Shown: positions 55,491 to 63,643 of the stretch, piece by piece
Layout of the letters: each line of letters begins with the position of its first letter
Numbering within the stretch: the first letter of the stretch is position 1
DNA from: Polyangia bacterium
GTDB lineage: Bacteria > Myxococcota_A > Polyangia > Nannocystales > Nannocystaceae
Assembly (NCBI GenBank): GCA_030429545.1
Contig: JAUIFF010000002.1
Coordinates: 310,001 to 374,000 of the forward strand
Reading direction: 5' to 3'
Length of the DNA: 64,000 nucleotides
Notes under the pieces: model-generated
The model's input: the letters and a program-made list of their open reading frames with translations, nothing else
The model's database searches: none
What the model was told of the DNA's origin: nothing
Program-made: the position numbers and the translations under genes

Positions 55491-56399
55491 TCACGAGTCC
55501 TGTTTGGTCAACTCGTTGACCAGGTCTTCCATTGTACTTTTGTCGCTGAGTGTGGCGGGGTAGTTGGCGTCACCTGGGCGTGGGAGCGGGAGCCAGTAGG
55601 TGGGCGTTGGGCCGTTGTGCACAAGTGCGTTGTACAGGCCGACTAGCATGTCGTCGTCATAGTCGTGGCACGTGCATGTTTTGGCGGCCTCGAGCAGCCC
55701 ACTTCGTAGTCGTTGCGCCCGTTGGTCCGCGCTCACGCTGGCGACCATCTCAAAAACTTTGACCATCGGTTGGCAACCTGCAATCGCGCTGGAGAGGTGC
55801 TTGGCGATCGTCTGGGCCCGCATGGCCGGTTCGGTATTGTGGACGGACACGAGGACTTCCTGAACCCTAGGCGGTGTTCCTTCGGGGAACGGCAACGGGG
55901 TTTCGGCGGTCCGGCGTACGCTGAGCCGCAGCTCCACATCCCGCAGTTCAGCGAGCACTTCAAAGACATCGGTTGGGTTGGCGAACGCCGCGGTACTCAC
56001 GTACACGTGTGGATTACCGGCCACTGCCTGGGCCAGGGTTTTGGCTGGACTTGAGCCGGACGCGCGGTCGTACTCTTTGCCGTCGGCGAGCATCCACCAG
56101 CCCCGCTCCACCCGGATCCCGACGACATCTTTGGCCTGGGGCTGGCCTTGGCCGGCCGCCACCTTGGGTACCTCGAAGTAGTCGAGTTCTGTGTGCTGCG
56201 GCGGCGGGGCGAGCCGTTGATCGAGCGGTTGTTTCACCGGGCAGTCCGCGGTTTTGGCCGCGGTTTTGGCCGCAGTTTTGGCCGAGGTCTTGCTCGCTGG
56301 GGTCGGCTTGTCGGGCTGCGCAGGCTTGGGATCGCCGCAGGCGACAGGTGCAATCGTGCAAAACAGTGCAAGCAGTCGTGATGGGTTCGCGCGTCGCAT
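55491..56399 (-). CDS. Putative lipoprotein with AKT-repeat linker
   Basis: 302 residues. Signal peptide with IAPVACGD lipobox, then a linker with TAAK repeats from a 12-bp DNA repeat (about 56250-56290). The mature region has GIRVERGWWMLADGKEYDRA, and later AAKTCTCHDYDDDMLVGLYNALVHNG with a CTC motif. No family recognised; perhaps a periplasmic binding or scaffold protein. It diverges from the SulP gene. Confidence 0.6.
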   Translation of the reverse strand: MRRANPSRLLALFCTIAPVACGDPKPAQPDKPTPASKTSAKTAAKTAAKTADCPVKQPLDQRLAPPPQHTELDYFEVPKVAAGQGQPQAKDVVGIRVERGWWMLADGKEYDRASGSSPAKTLAQAVAGNPHVYVSTAAFANPTDVFEVLAELRDVELRLSVRRTAETPLPFPEGTPPRVQEVLVSVHNTEPAMRAQTIAKHLSSAIAGCQPMVKVFEMVASVSADQRAQRLRSGLLEAAKTCTCHDYDDDMLVGLYNALVHNGPTPTYWLPLPRPGDANYPATLSDKSTMEDLVNELTKQDS

Positions 56400-56814
56400 G
56401 TGGAGTGCACAGGATTGTACCCCACCGACGCTGATGTGAACCTGCCTCTTTCTTCATCGCCATGACGGCGTCGCGATTTATTTGACTATACACTGTGTTT
56501 GCGAATGATGACCGCGTCATCGCAAATACAGGTGGTGCTCTCGGAGCTTCACGGCGGCCGCAGCAAACTGTGCATGTGGTTGCGCGACCGCAGGCTCGCC
56601 ATCCGGTACCAAATTGCCACGGTGCAGGATGACTGCCCTTGACCGCAACATCGTTGCCCTAACGTATACGGCCGAATTCTCGCCAGCACGATGGTAAAGC
56701 GGATGACGGTGCCGCAAATAAGTGGTACGAATACGCTCGCGCCAATGCGCGAGTCTCGTCGACAGGCGAGCAAAAACAAAAAACAAGAGACGACCGAAGC
56801 CGCGATCTGAAACC
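56400..56814. other. Divergent intergenic region
   Basis: About 415 bases between the lipoprotein and SulP genes. It contains an A+T-richer stretch at 56465-56525 that may hold the lipoprotein promoter. The open frame running into SulP from 56722 has no coding character before the ATG at 56815. Confidence 0.4.
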
Positions 56815-59247
56815 ATGGCGAACAACAACGGGAACAATCACGAGGCTGAGTCGACCGAACAGCTGACCGAACGCGAGAAGCTGGTTCGCGACTTCATGGC
56901 CTCGACGGTGGTGTTTTTGGTTGCGCTGCCGCTTTGTATCGGCATCGCTGTGGCCTGTAACGTACCGGTCGAGCGCGGGCTGATAGCCGGCATTGTCGGC
57001 GGTGCGATCGGGGTCATCTCGGGCGCGCCTTTGCTTGTCAGTGGCCCGGCCGCAAGCCTCATCGTCCCGTGTTTTGCCCTGGTCGCCGAGTATGATTTGG
57101 TCGCGCTTGGCCCGGTGGTGATGCTGACCGGCGTGTGGCAGATGCTGGCCGGCCAGTTTCGTCTCGGCCAGTGGTTTCGCGCCGTCGCGCCGGCGGTCAT
57201 CACCGGTATGCTGACGGGGATCGGGGTGTTGATCATCGGCTCGCAGGCCCTGGTCGCGCTCGACTTCGATCCGAAGGCGACGTTCCTGCTCAATGTCGCG
57301 GCCGTCCCGCTTGCCCTCTACGAGACTGCGACGTCGTCTGCCCAGCACTCTTCGGCGCCGTTTTGGATCTCGGTGGCGACGGTCGCCCTGATCGTTGGCT
57401 GGACCTACTACCGGCCCAAGTTTTTATCGATCGTACCGGGCCACTTGGTCGCGTTGTTGTCGGTCACGGCGGCGTCGTACTTTATGGCGCTCGATGTACG
57501 TGCACTCAATATCTCGCACAACTTCTTCGAAGGGCTCGGGGTGCCCGAGCTCGGTGACTTTTCGCTGCTCACCGACCCGGTACTGATCGGCCGTTCGGCA
57601 ATGTTTGCGTTTATCGCCAGTGCGGCAACGTTACTGACGGCCAACGCGATCGACGAGCGCCAGAGCATCGTCAAAACCGACTACGACAAGGAGATGAAGG
57701 CGCAGGGCGTTGGCAACTTCTTCTCGGGGATGTTGGGCGGATTGCCGATGACAGGCGTCATTGTGCGAAGCTCGGTCAACGTCGCTGCCGGTGCCCAGAC
57801 CCGGCGTTCAACGATTTTCCACGCGATCTGGCTGCTGGCATTTTGTTCGCTGGCCCCTGAGCTCCTGGGCCTTATCCCCAAGGCCGCGCTCGGTGCCATC
57901 CTCGTGTACACGGGCATCAAGCTGGTTGATGTTGGTGCGATGGGCCGGTTGTGGCGACAGGGTCGCAGCGAGTTTGTGATCTTTGGGGTGACCTTCGTCG
58001 GGGTCGTGTTCATCGACCTCTTCATCGGGATTTTGGCGGGCCTTGCCGCAGGTGTGTTCAAGTTGGTGTGGACCTTCTCCCACCTGGAGATCCACAAAGA
58101 AGAGGGACCGACGCCCGGCGTGCTCCACCTCCACCTCGTTGGCGCGGCAACCTTCGTTCAGCTGCCCCGCTTCGCCCGTGCACTCGAGTCGGTCCCGAGT
58201 GACAAGGAGTTGCACGTTCACATCGACCGCCTCGACCACATCGACCACGCCTGCTTGCAGTTGTTGTCGAGTATGCAGCGGCAACGCGAAAGTGCCGGGA
58301 AGCCGGCGGTCCATGTCGAGTGGCAGGAGCTCAGCGATCGCTACCGCAAGGCCCTGGTTGGTACGGGCGCGGGCGCGGGCGAGTCGCAACGCTCCCCGAG
58401 TATCGTCCGCATGGTCTGGGCCGAGTGGAAACGTGTACATGCAGAGGTCGAAGCGGAGGCGCGCAGCGAAGTTGCGCGCTGGGACGACTGGATTCCGGCC
58501 AAAAGCATTGAGCTGCACAGCTCAGCCAAGACCCTCGACGAGGTCCTCGCACTGGCGATCCCCCGGTTGGCCGAGCAGACTGGGCTCGATCCCGAGGTGC
58601 TGGGCGATGCCCTGAGTGCCAGCAGTGAGGGCCACGTCCCCTTGGGCGACGGTGTGAGCCTGCCGCACGCCGCGGTTGCGGGCATCCAACAAAGCGAAGT
58701 TGTCGTGGTGACCACAGCCGACCCGATCACCGTCGGCGGCCAGCGGACGGATATCTTTTTTGTGTTGCTCTCGCCCGTTGACGACACGGCGGAGCACCTC
58801 CGAACGCTCGCCCACATTGCGCGCATGTGCCATCGCTCGCCGCTGCTCGACAACTTCCGCAATGCTGAAGACGTCGAGGCTGCAGCGATGGTGCTCGACA
58901 CCCTCAGCCGTGCAGCTGCCCGCGGGGCAACGCTCAGCGGTGACGGCCGCTGCCTCGTGTTGCTGACTACCGAAAATGTTGCACATGCACATGAGCTGCG
59001 GACCGAGTTGTCGGAGGCCTTCTCCCACTGGGCAGTTGTCACCGACAAGGACGCGCTTATCAACGTGCTACGGCCGCTCGCGCGCAGCCCCGATGCAGGG
59101 GCCGTTCTACTCACGTCGATCGAGCTCCACGAAGAACCGCTGTTGCGTGCGTTGCTCGAAGAGGCCAACAAGCTCAACAAGGCGCCCGCCCAGATGACGA
59201 TTTTGCGCGAGCAAGTGCCGAGCCGAAGTATCGCGCGGGCCTCGTAG
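56815..59247 (+). CDS. SulP anion transporter fused to STAS, EIIA-type and extra C-terminal domain
   Basis: 810 residues. The SulP membrane domain spans about 20-430 with 10 or more helices (FLVALPLCIGIAVACNVPVERG, LLVSGPAASLIVPCFALV, GMLGGLPMTGVIVRSSVNV). A STAS domain spans about 435-505 (GVLHLHLVGAATFVQLP, LDHIDHACLQLLSSMQRQ). A PTS EIIA domain of the fructose/PtsN type spans about 562-705, with the phosphorylatable His at about 618 in GVSLPHAAVAGI. The last 100 residues are an unrecognised alpha/beta region (CLVLLTTENVAHAHELRT). Likely Na+/bicarbonate or sulfate uptake, perhaps controlled through PTS phosphorylation. Confidence 0.9.
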   Translation: MANNNGNNHEAESTEQLTEREKLVRDFMASTVVFLVALPLCIGIAVACNVPVERGLIAGIVGGAIGVISGAPLLVSGPAASLIVPCFALVAEYDLVALGPVVMLTGVWQMLAGQFRLGQWFRAVAPAVITGMLTGIGVLIIGSQALVALDFDPKATFLLNVAAVPLALYETATSSAQHSSAPFWISVATVALIVGWTYYRPKFLSIVPGHLVALLSVTAASYFMALDVRALNISHNFFEGLGVPELGDFSLLTDPVLIGRSAMFAFIASAATLLTANAIDERQSIVKTDYDKEMKAQGVGNFFSGMLGGLPMTGVIVRSSVNVAAGAQTRRSTIFHAIWLLAFCSLAPELLGLIPKAALGAILVYTGIKLVDVGAMGRLWRQGRSEFVIFGVTFVGVVFIDLFIGILAGLAAGVFKLVWTFSHLEIHKEEGPTPGVLHLHLVGAATFVQLPRFARALESVPSDKELHVHIDRLDHIDHACLQLLSSMQRQRESAGKPAVHVEWQELSDRYRKALVGTGAGAGESQRSPSIVRMVWAEWKRVHAEVEAEARSEVARWDDWIPAKSIELHSSAKTLDEVLALAIPRLAEQTGLDPEVLGDALSASSEGHVPLGDGVSLPHAAVAGIQQSEVVVVTTADPITVGGQRTDIFFVLLSPVDDTAEHLRTLAHIARMCHRSPLLDNFRNAEDVEAAAMVLDTLSRAAARGATLSGDGRCLVLLTTENVAHAHELRTELSEAFSHWAVVTDKDALINVLRPLARSPDAGAVLLTSIELHEEPLLRALLEEANKLNKAPAQMTILREQVPSRSIARAS

Positions 59248-59270
59248 GCCGAGGGTCGGTAGCGTTTACG

Positions 59271-59290
59271 AAACGTGCAATTGCACGTTT
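59271..59290. terminator. 20-bp perfect palindrome after SulP gene
   Basis: AAACGTGCAATTGCACGTTT is a perfect inverted repeat 24 bases after the SulP stop. As RNA it could form a terminator-like hairpin ending in GTTTTG. As DNA it could also be an operator. Confidence 0.5.
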
Positions 59291-59898
59291 TGCAGCCCAC
59301 CTGAAGGTACCCGACCACGAGGTATCCCGGTTCGCGCGTTGTCGTCACGCGGTGAAACCCCGTGGCGGATCCTCTCACCGGCCCTCAACCTCCGATGCTC
59401 CTTGGTAGGTCGCTTGACCTGCGGGGTATGCCTGTCGGGGCCCGTAACAGGCCGACGCGGGGCTTCATGCTCGGCTTGCACGAGCCTCTGGCCGCGGGGT
59501 GAAGATGGCGGGCAGGTCCACGCTATGGCCGCCCGCCCAGGCTACCGCTCGCGGCGGGATAGTGACGGCTTTGAGGTAAGTTGTGTATGCATTTAAAATC
59601 GAGTCGAACAACATGTCCGTACTCTAGAATGCGTCAAACTGGCGCATAAGCGTTGTTCCAGTGAGAAAAGTTAAGAAGTTCAACAAAAATTGAAGCGGGG
59701 GTGGGTACTTTTTCACCCGCTATCGCAACCTGTTGAATCAGCCAGGTTTTATGGGTAAATTTTTCCCAAAACCAGCGGCTAGGCTCTGACATCGCTCATA
59801 GGTGCTCGAACCCGCCACTTGCGTTTTTATAACCGTTCTCTAGTCTTTCAAACATGACGCTTCAAGCGGGTTTAGGCGCCTAGGACGTCGGTCGAATT
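59291..59898. other. Long non-coding region: hairpin-rich part followed by AT-rich leader
   Basis: No convincing gene in about 600 bases. 59400-59540 is GC-rich with four successive potential hairpins: AGGTC/GACCT (59407/59416), GCCTGT/ACAGGC (59430/59447), GCTCG/CGAGC (59469/59481), GGCGGGC/GCCCGCC (59507/59531). From about 59580 the GC drops sharply up to the ATG at 59899, with another hairpin near 59693-59720. It may hold a structured RNA plus the promoter of the PATAN-Roadblock-globin operon. No known RNA family recognised. Confidence 0.45.
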
Positions 59899-60651
59899 AT
59901 GTCAGTACTTGCCAAACATGATGAAGGTGACAGCCGTGTCTGTATTTTGACGGGGCGCCTGCGTTACATCAATTTTGGCACGCTTCTCGGGCTACTTGCT
60001 GGAGAGCGTTATAGCGGGTGGCTCACTGTCAAAGATGTTGGCGCCATCGGCCTGTGTAACGGGAATGTTACCTGTGCATCGACCCAGGCAGCAACAGGGA
60101 CCCGCGCGGTTTTTGAGCTGTTTTTGGTGGGCGACGGCGAGTTTATGTTTGAAGTTGGGGATTGTCCGCACGGACCGGCCCTGGGCTCAGTCATGGCCCT
60201 TTCAATGGAGGGATGTCGGCTGCTTGACGAGTGGAATCGACTTTCAGCCATGGTTTTGGGTGCGTACCAGGGGCGAGCCGGGGCGGCGTACCGCGGCCTC
60301 ATCGACGATTTTGAAGGGCTACTCGACGGAGTTACCACAGTTGGTGAATTGGCGATGGAACTCGCGGCCCCCCCGCTCGAGTTGATCGACCCGCTACTGG
60401 CCGATCTCGCGGCTGGTATTGTTGCCAATGTCGCCCCGCCAGACCCCAAGCGCGCCCAGGCGGCAGTGAACGGCCAACACGACAATCCGAGTAGCTTTGA
60501 GCTGATCGATCGAAGTCGAGAGCTCATGCGCGCCGGAGACTTGACCCGTGCTGCGATTGCCCTGCGTCGGGTGCTCCGAGTCGAACCACAAAATCGGGTT
60601 GCCCGCCAAAACCTCCGTCATATCGGCGAGCTGCAGCGGGCTGCACAGTAG
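59899..60651 (+). CDS. PATAN (DUF4388) domain protein
   Basis: 250 residues. The N-terminal 110 residues resemble PATAN/DUF4388 (GRLRYINFGTLLGLLAGERYSGWLTV, GAIGLCNGNVTCAST, AVFELFLVGDGEFMFEVGD). These domains occur with Roadblock proteins and two-component regulators in myxobacteria and cyanobacteria. The C-terminal part is helical, ending in a TPR-like motif (ELMRAGDLTRAAIALRRVLRVEPQN). It opens an operon with two Roadblock genes and a protoglobin gene, all on the plus strand. Cytosolic regulator. Confidence 0.8.
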   Translation: MSVLAKHDEGDSRVCILTGRLRYINFGTLLGLLAGERYSGWLTVKDVGAIGLCNGNVTCASTQAATGTRAVFELFLVGDGEFMFEVGDCPHGPALGSVMALSMEGCRLLDEWNRLSAMVLGAYQGRAGAAYRGLIDDFEGLLDGVTTVGELAMELAAPPLELIDPLLADLAAGIVANVAPPDPKRAQAAVNGQHDNPSSFELIDRSRELMRAGDLTRAAIALRRVLRVEPQNRVARQNLRHIGELQRAAQ

Positions 60652-60709
60652 ACAATCATTCACAGCAACAGGTTTTGCTGCCCGGGTGCCGGGTCGCAAG
60701 GAGATACAC

Positions 60710-61078
60710 ATGAGTCGATCTGAACAGATGACGAAGGTACTGCGGACACTCTCCACCACAACCCCCGATATCGAGGCCGCTGCGGTCGTCGACAATGATG
60801 GATTGATGATGGCGTCCTCGCTCCCGCAGGATATCGCAGATGATGCTGTCGCGGCGATGAGTGCGGCACTATTGGGTATGAGTGAGCGGATTGTCGCTGA
60901 GCTCGCCCGCGGGAAGTTTGAACTCAACCTCATTCGTGGGACCGATGGCTATACCATCCTGTCGCGGGCGGGCGGGGAGGCCGTATTGATGGTACTCGCC
61001 TCCCAGCGGGCGAAACTCGGATTGATCTTTTTGGACGCGTCACGTGCCTCCCGCGAGATTGCCCGGATCCTCTCGTGA
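60710..61078 (+). CDS. Roadblock/LC7-domain (MglB-like) protein
   Basis: 122 residues from ATG 60710 with AAGGAG six bases upstream. PDIEAAAVVDNDGLMMASSLPQDI, AAMSAALLGMSERIVAEL and GYTILSRAGGEAVLMVLAS are the standard Roadblock strands and helix. In Myxococcus the related MglB is the GTPase-activating partner of MglA in polarity; no MglA is in this window. It probably dimerises, possibly with the next Roadblock-like protein. Confidence 0.88.
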   Translation: MSRSEQMTKVLRTLSTTTPDIEAAAVVDNDGLMMASSLPQDIADDAVAAMSAALLGMSERIVAELARGKFELNLIRGTDGYTILSRAGGEAVLMVLASQRAKLGLIFLDASRASREIARILS

Positions 61079-61088
61079 GTGGTGAGAG

Positions 61089-61526
61089 ATGTCCTCGATC
61101 GGGCTTGAAAGCCAAATCACCACCCTGCTGACAGGTATGAATGCCATGGGCGATTACCCCATGTCATTGCTGTGTAGCGAACAGGGGTTGCTGCTCGCAT
61201 CTGCCGGGGAACTCGCCCAATCCGAGACGGTCGCCGGGCTCACCAGTTTGTGCAACGATATCGTCCTACGGGCGGTTCGCGACCTCAACTTTGTCGGTGT
61301 CGATGAAATCACATTGGTCGATCGCCGACTCGGGCGGTTTGTGATTCGGCCGCTTCCACATGCGGTCGACCCCCGACTTTACCTCGTCGTCGCCGTGCCG
61401 CGGCATCGGTCATGGCGCCGCAATACAAGCATCGCCTCGAAAAAGCTCGACAAACTCATGGCTCCCCTGCTCAGTGGTGCCAATGAACCGATCGAGCCAG
61501 CTCAACCCAAACCCGAATGCGAATAG
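61089..61526 (+). CDS. Second Roadblock-like protein
   Basis: 145 residues, 10 bases after the MglB-like gene. PMSLLCSEQGLLLASAGELAQSE, AGLTSLCNDIVLRAVRDL and RFVIRPLPHAVDPRLYLVVAVP follow the Roadblock order of strand, helix and strands, but with weaker conservation. A charged tail ends the protein. Its neighbours suggest a heterodimer with the upstream Roadblock protein. Confidence 0.72.
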   Translation: MSSIGLESQITTLLTGMNAMGDYPMSLLCSEQGLLLASAGELAQSETVAGLTSLCNDIVLRAVRDLNFVGVDEITLVDRRLGRFVIRPLPHAVDPRLYLVVAVPRHRSWRRNTSIASKKLDKLMAPLLSGANEPIEPAQPKPECE

Positions 61527-61529
61527 ACC

Positions 61530-62069
61530 ATGGAACAGACAATCGAAGTTTTTAACGAACTCAAACAATTTGTCGGTTTCGACGACGAGGTCGATGGCCA
61601 ACGTCTCGAACGCTTGGCACCGGTGTTTGCCGAGCACGGGCCAACACTCACAGATGCGTTTTACCAACGGCTACAGGCGCATCCGGGGACAGCGGGCCAG
61701 ATCGCAGGTCGGGTCGATACTCTCAAACAAACACATGCCCGGTGGATGGCCGAGCTATTCGCCGGCGCGTACCAAGTGGACTATTTTCACCGGCGCCACC
61801 GCATTGGCCTGGTCCATGTGCGGGTTGGGGTGTTGCCGCGGTGGTGCGCCGGGATCATCAGTTTTTTGCGCACCTGTTCGCTCCCGATCGTCCTCAACAG
61901 CTTTTCCGACCGCAGCGAGGGGGCGGCGCACTACGGCAGCCTCGTCAAGATTCTCGACCTCGACTTGATGGTTATCAACCTCGCCTACGAGGAGGAACGA
62001 CTGCGGCGGCTCGCCACGTTTACGGGGATGAGTCGAAAGCTGATCGAGCGGTGTATTACGAAGGGCTGA
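61530..62069 (+). CDS. Protoglobin-like haem sensor
   Basis: 179 residues, a single globin domain without a fused output domain. FYQRLQAHPGTAG and THARWMAELFAGAYQVDYFHRRHRIGLVHVRVGVLPRW match protoglobins and globin-coupled sensors, with the proximal haem His expected at about 96 (GLVHVRVG). LMVINLAYEEERLRRL ends the fold. It starts three bases after the second Roadblock gene, so it is surely co-expressed. It likely binds O2, NO or CO; with no output domain of its own, signalling through the Roadblock partners is plausible. Confidence 0.85.
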   Translation: MEQTIEVFNELKQFVGFDDEVDGQRLERLAPVFAEHGPTLTDAFYQRLQAHPGTAGQIAGRVDTLKQTHARWMAELFAGAYQVDYFHRRHRIGLVHVRVGVLPRWCAGIISFLRTCSLPIVLNSFSDRSEGAAHYGSLVKILDLDLMVINLAYEEERLRRLATFTGMSRKLIERCITKG

Positions 62070-62260
62070 GTGCACGGGGCGCGGCTTAGGGGCGGCCGAT
62101 CCACGCCCTGTTGTTGCCGTTGTCGCAAACTTCTGGTGGGTCGACAACGCCTTCGCCGATGGGCGCTGTACACCGTCGAGCGCAACGAGTGCGCGATAAA
62201 TGGGGTGGGTAGATATTGCTGCATCGGTTGTGTTAGTCCAAGGCAGCGGGGCTACGAGCC

Positions 62261-63643
62261 GTGACCCCGCACGGAGGTCATTTGTCGCTAGTCAAACCAA
62301 TCAGCGTGGACGCTCGACGTTACCGCGCGGTCACCCGCTCAAACATTTCCCGTACCCGCCACTGGTCCAAAATCCCACCGCGACTCCAGGAGGCGCTCCA
62401 GGTTGTATCCACGGTGTTGCCATTTCGGACCAACGAATATGTGATGGAGAAGTTGATCGATTGGGATAGGCTCCCCGAGGATCCGATTTATCAACTCACA
62501 TTTTTACAGCCCGGGATGTTGCGGACTGACGACTACAACCACATGGCCCACTTGGTAAAAAGTGGTGGTTCTCGGGCACAGCTCAAGCAAGCGGCAGACA
62601 CGATTCGCCTGCGTCTCAATCCCCATCCGGCCGGGCAAATGACACTCAATGTGCCGCGACTAAATGGACACCCGGTTCCTGGGCTACAGCACAAATACCG
62701 CGAGACGGTGTTGCTATTTCCCAGCCAAGGGCAAACGTGTCATGCGTACTGTAGTTTTTGTTTTCGCTGGGCGCAGTTCGTCGGGATTGGCGACATCAAG
62801 TTTCAAACGCAGGAGACTACACCGTTGGTGGGGTACCTCCAACAGCACACCGAGGTCAGTGACGTGTTGGTTACCGGCGGGGACCCATTGGTTATGCGGA
62901 CCGAGGCCCTGCGCCGCTATCTCACCCCGCTGCTGAGTCCGACGCTGGCCCACATACAAAACATTCGCCTGGGCACCAAGTCGGTTGCCTACTGGCCCTA
63001 TCGCTATGTCACCGACCCCGATGCCGATGCGCTGTTGCGATTGTTTGAGGAGGTTGTGAACTCGGGGCGGCACCTCGCCGTGATGGCCCACTACAACCAT
63101 CCACGGGAATTGCAGACCAAGGTCGCCCAGGAGGCGATTCGGCGGATTCGCTCGACCGGTGCTGTGGTCCGCACCCAATCACCGATCATTCGCCACGTGA
63201 ACGACGACCCAGATGTTTGGGCCGAGTTGTGGCGAACGTGCGTGAAGCTGGGCGTGGTGCCGTATTATATGTTTGTCGAACGCGACACGGGGCCACACGG
63301 GTATTTCGAGCTTCCGCTGGTACGCGCATGGGAGATTTTTAGACGGGCCTACCAACAGGTCTCTGGACTGGCGCGGAGCGTGCGGGGACCGGTGATGTCG
63401 GCATCTCCCGGCAAGGTCATGATCGATGGCGTGAGTGAAGTCGGCGGCGAGCAGGTGTTGAGTCTTCAATTTTTGCAAGCCCGCGACCCGAGTTGGGTCC
63501 GGCGGCCATTTTTTGCCCGATACAATTCCGAAGCTTGCTGGCTCACGGAGCTACAGCCAGCTTTCGGTGACAGGTTCTTCTTTGAACGCGCGCGTCAACC
63601 GAGTGTGCGAGGGGATTTGGTCAGTGTGCGGCTTCGTCGGTAG
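62261..63643 (+). CDS. KamA-family radical SAM aminomutase-like protein
   Basis: 460 residues from a GTG start. The radical SAM cluster site is CHAYCSFCF (Cys 160, 164, 167). DVLVTGGDPLVMRTEAL, LGTKSVAYWPYR, MAHYNHPRELQTKVAQEAIRRI and VPYYMFVERDTGPHGYF follow the lysine 2,3-aminomutase plan. The stretch corresponding to the PLP Lys region reads VMSASPGKVMIDG, with Ser where lysine aminomutase has a substrate-binding Asp, so lysine is probably not the substrate. It overlaps the asparagine-synthetase-like gene by 20 bases. Confidence 0.85.
   Translation: MTPHGGHLSLVKPISVDARRYRAVTRSNISRTRHWSKIPPRLQEALQVVSTVLPFRTNEYVMEKLIDWDRLPEDPIYQLTFLQPGMLRTDDYNHMAHLVKSGGSRAQLKQAADTIRLRLNPHPAGQMTLNVPRLNGHPVPGLQHKYRETVLLFPSQGQTCHAYCSFCFRWAQFVGIGDIKFQTQETTPLVGYLQQHTEVSDVLVTGGDPLVMRTEALRRYLTPLLSPTLAHIQNIRLGTKSVAYWPYRYVTDPDADALLRLFEEVVNSGRHLAVMAHYNHPRELQTKVAQEAIRRIRSTGAVVRTQSPIIRHVNDDPDVWAELWRTCVKLGVVPYYMFVERDTGPHGYFELPLVRAWEIFRRAYQQVSGLARSVRGPVMSASPGKVMIDGVSEVGGEQVLSLQFLQARDPSWVRRPFFARYNSEACWLTELQPAFGDRFFFERARQPSVRGDLVSVRLRR

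Larger units (their letters stand above)
6824..58443. repeat. Dispersed asymmetric motif TGCANRTACA (20 exact TGCA-N2-TACA copies)
   Basis: Exact copies in either orientation start at 6824, 9711, 12055, 16657, 18268, 23815, 24219, 29906, 32570, 32960, 33284, 35600, 37253, 38198, 39479, 41949, 42193, 51286, 57495 and 58434. Read as TGCA-N2-TACA, 9 are on the plus and 11 on the minus strand. The second spacer base is a purine in 18 of 20. Seventeen lie in genes and three between genes. With independent bases at 65% GC I estimate fewer than one copy. Biological role unknown; see findings. Confidence 0.85.
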
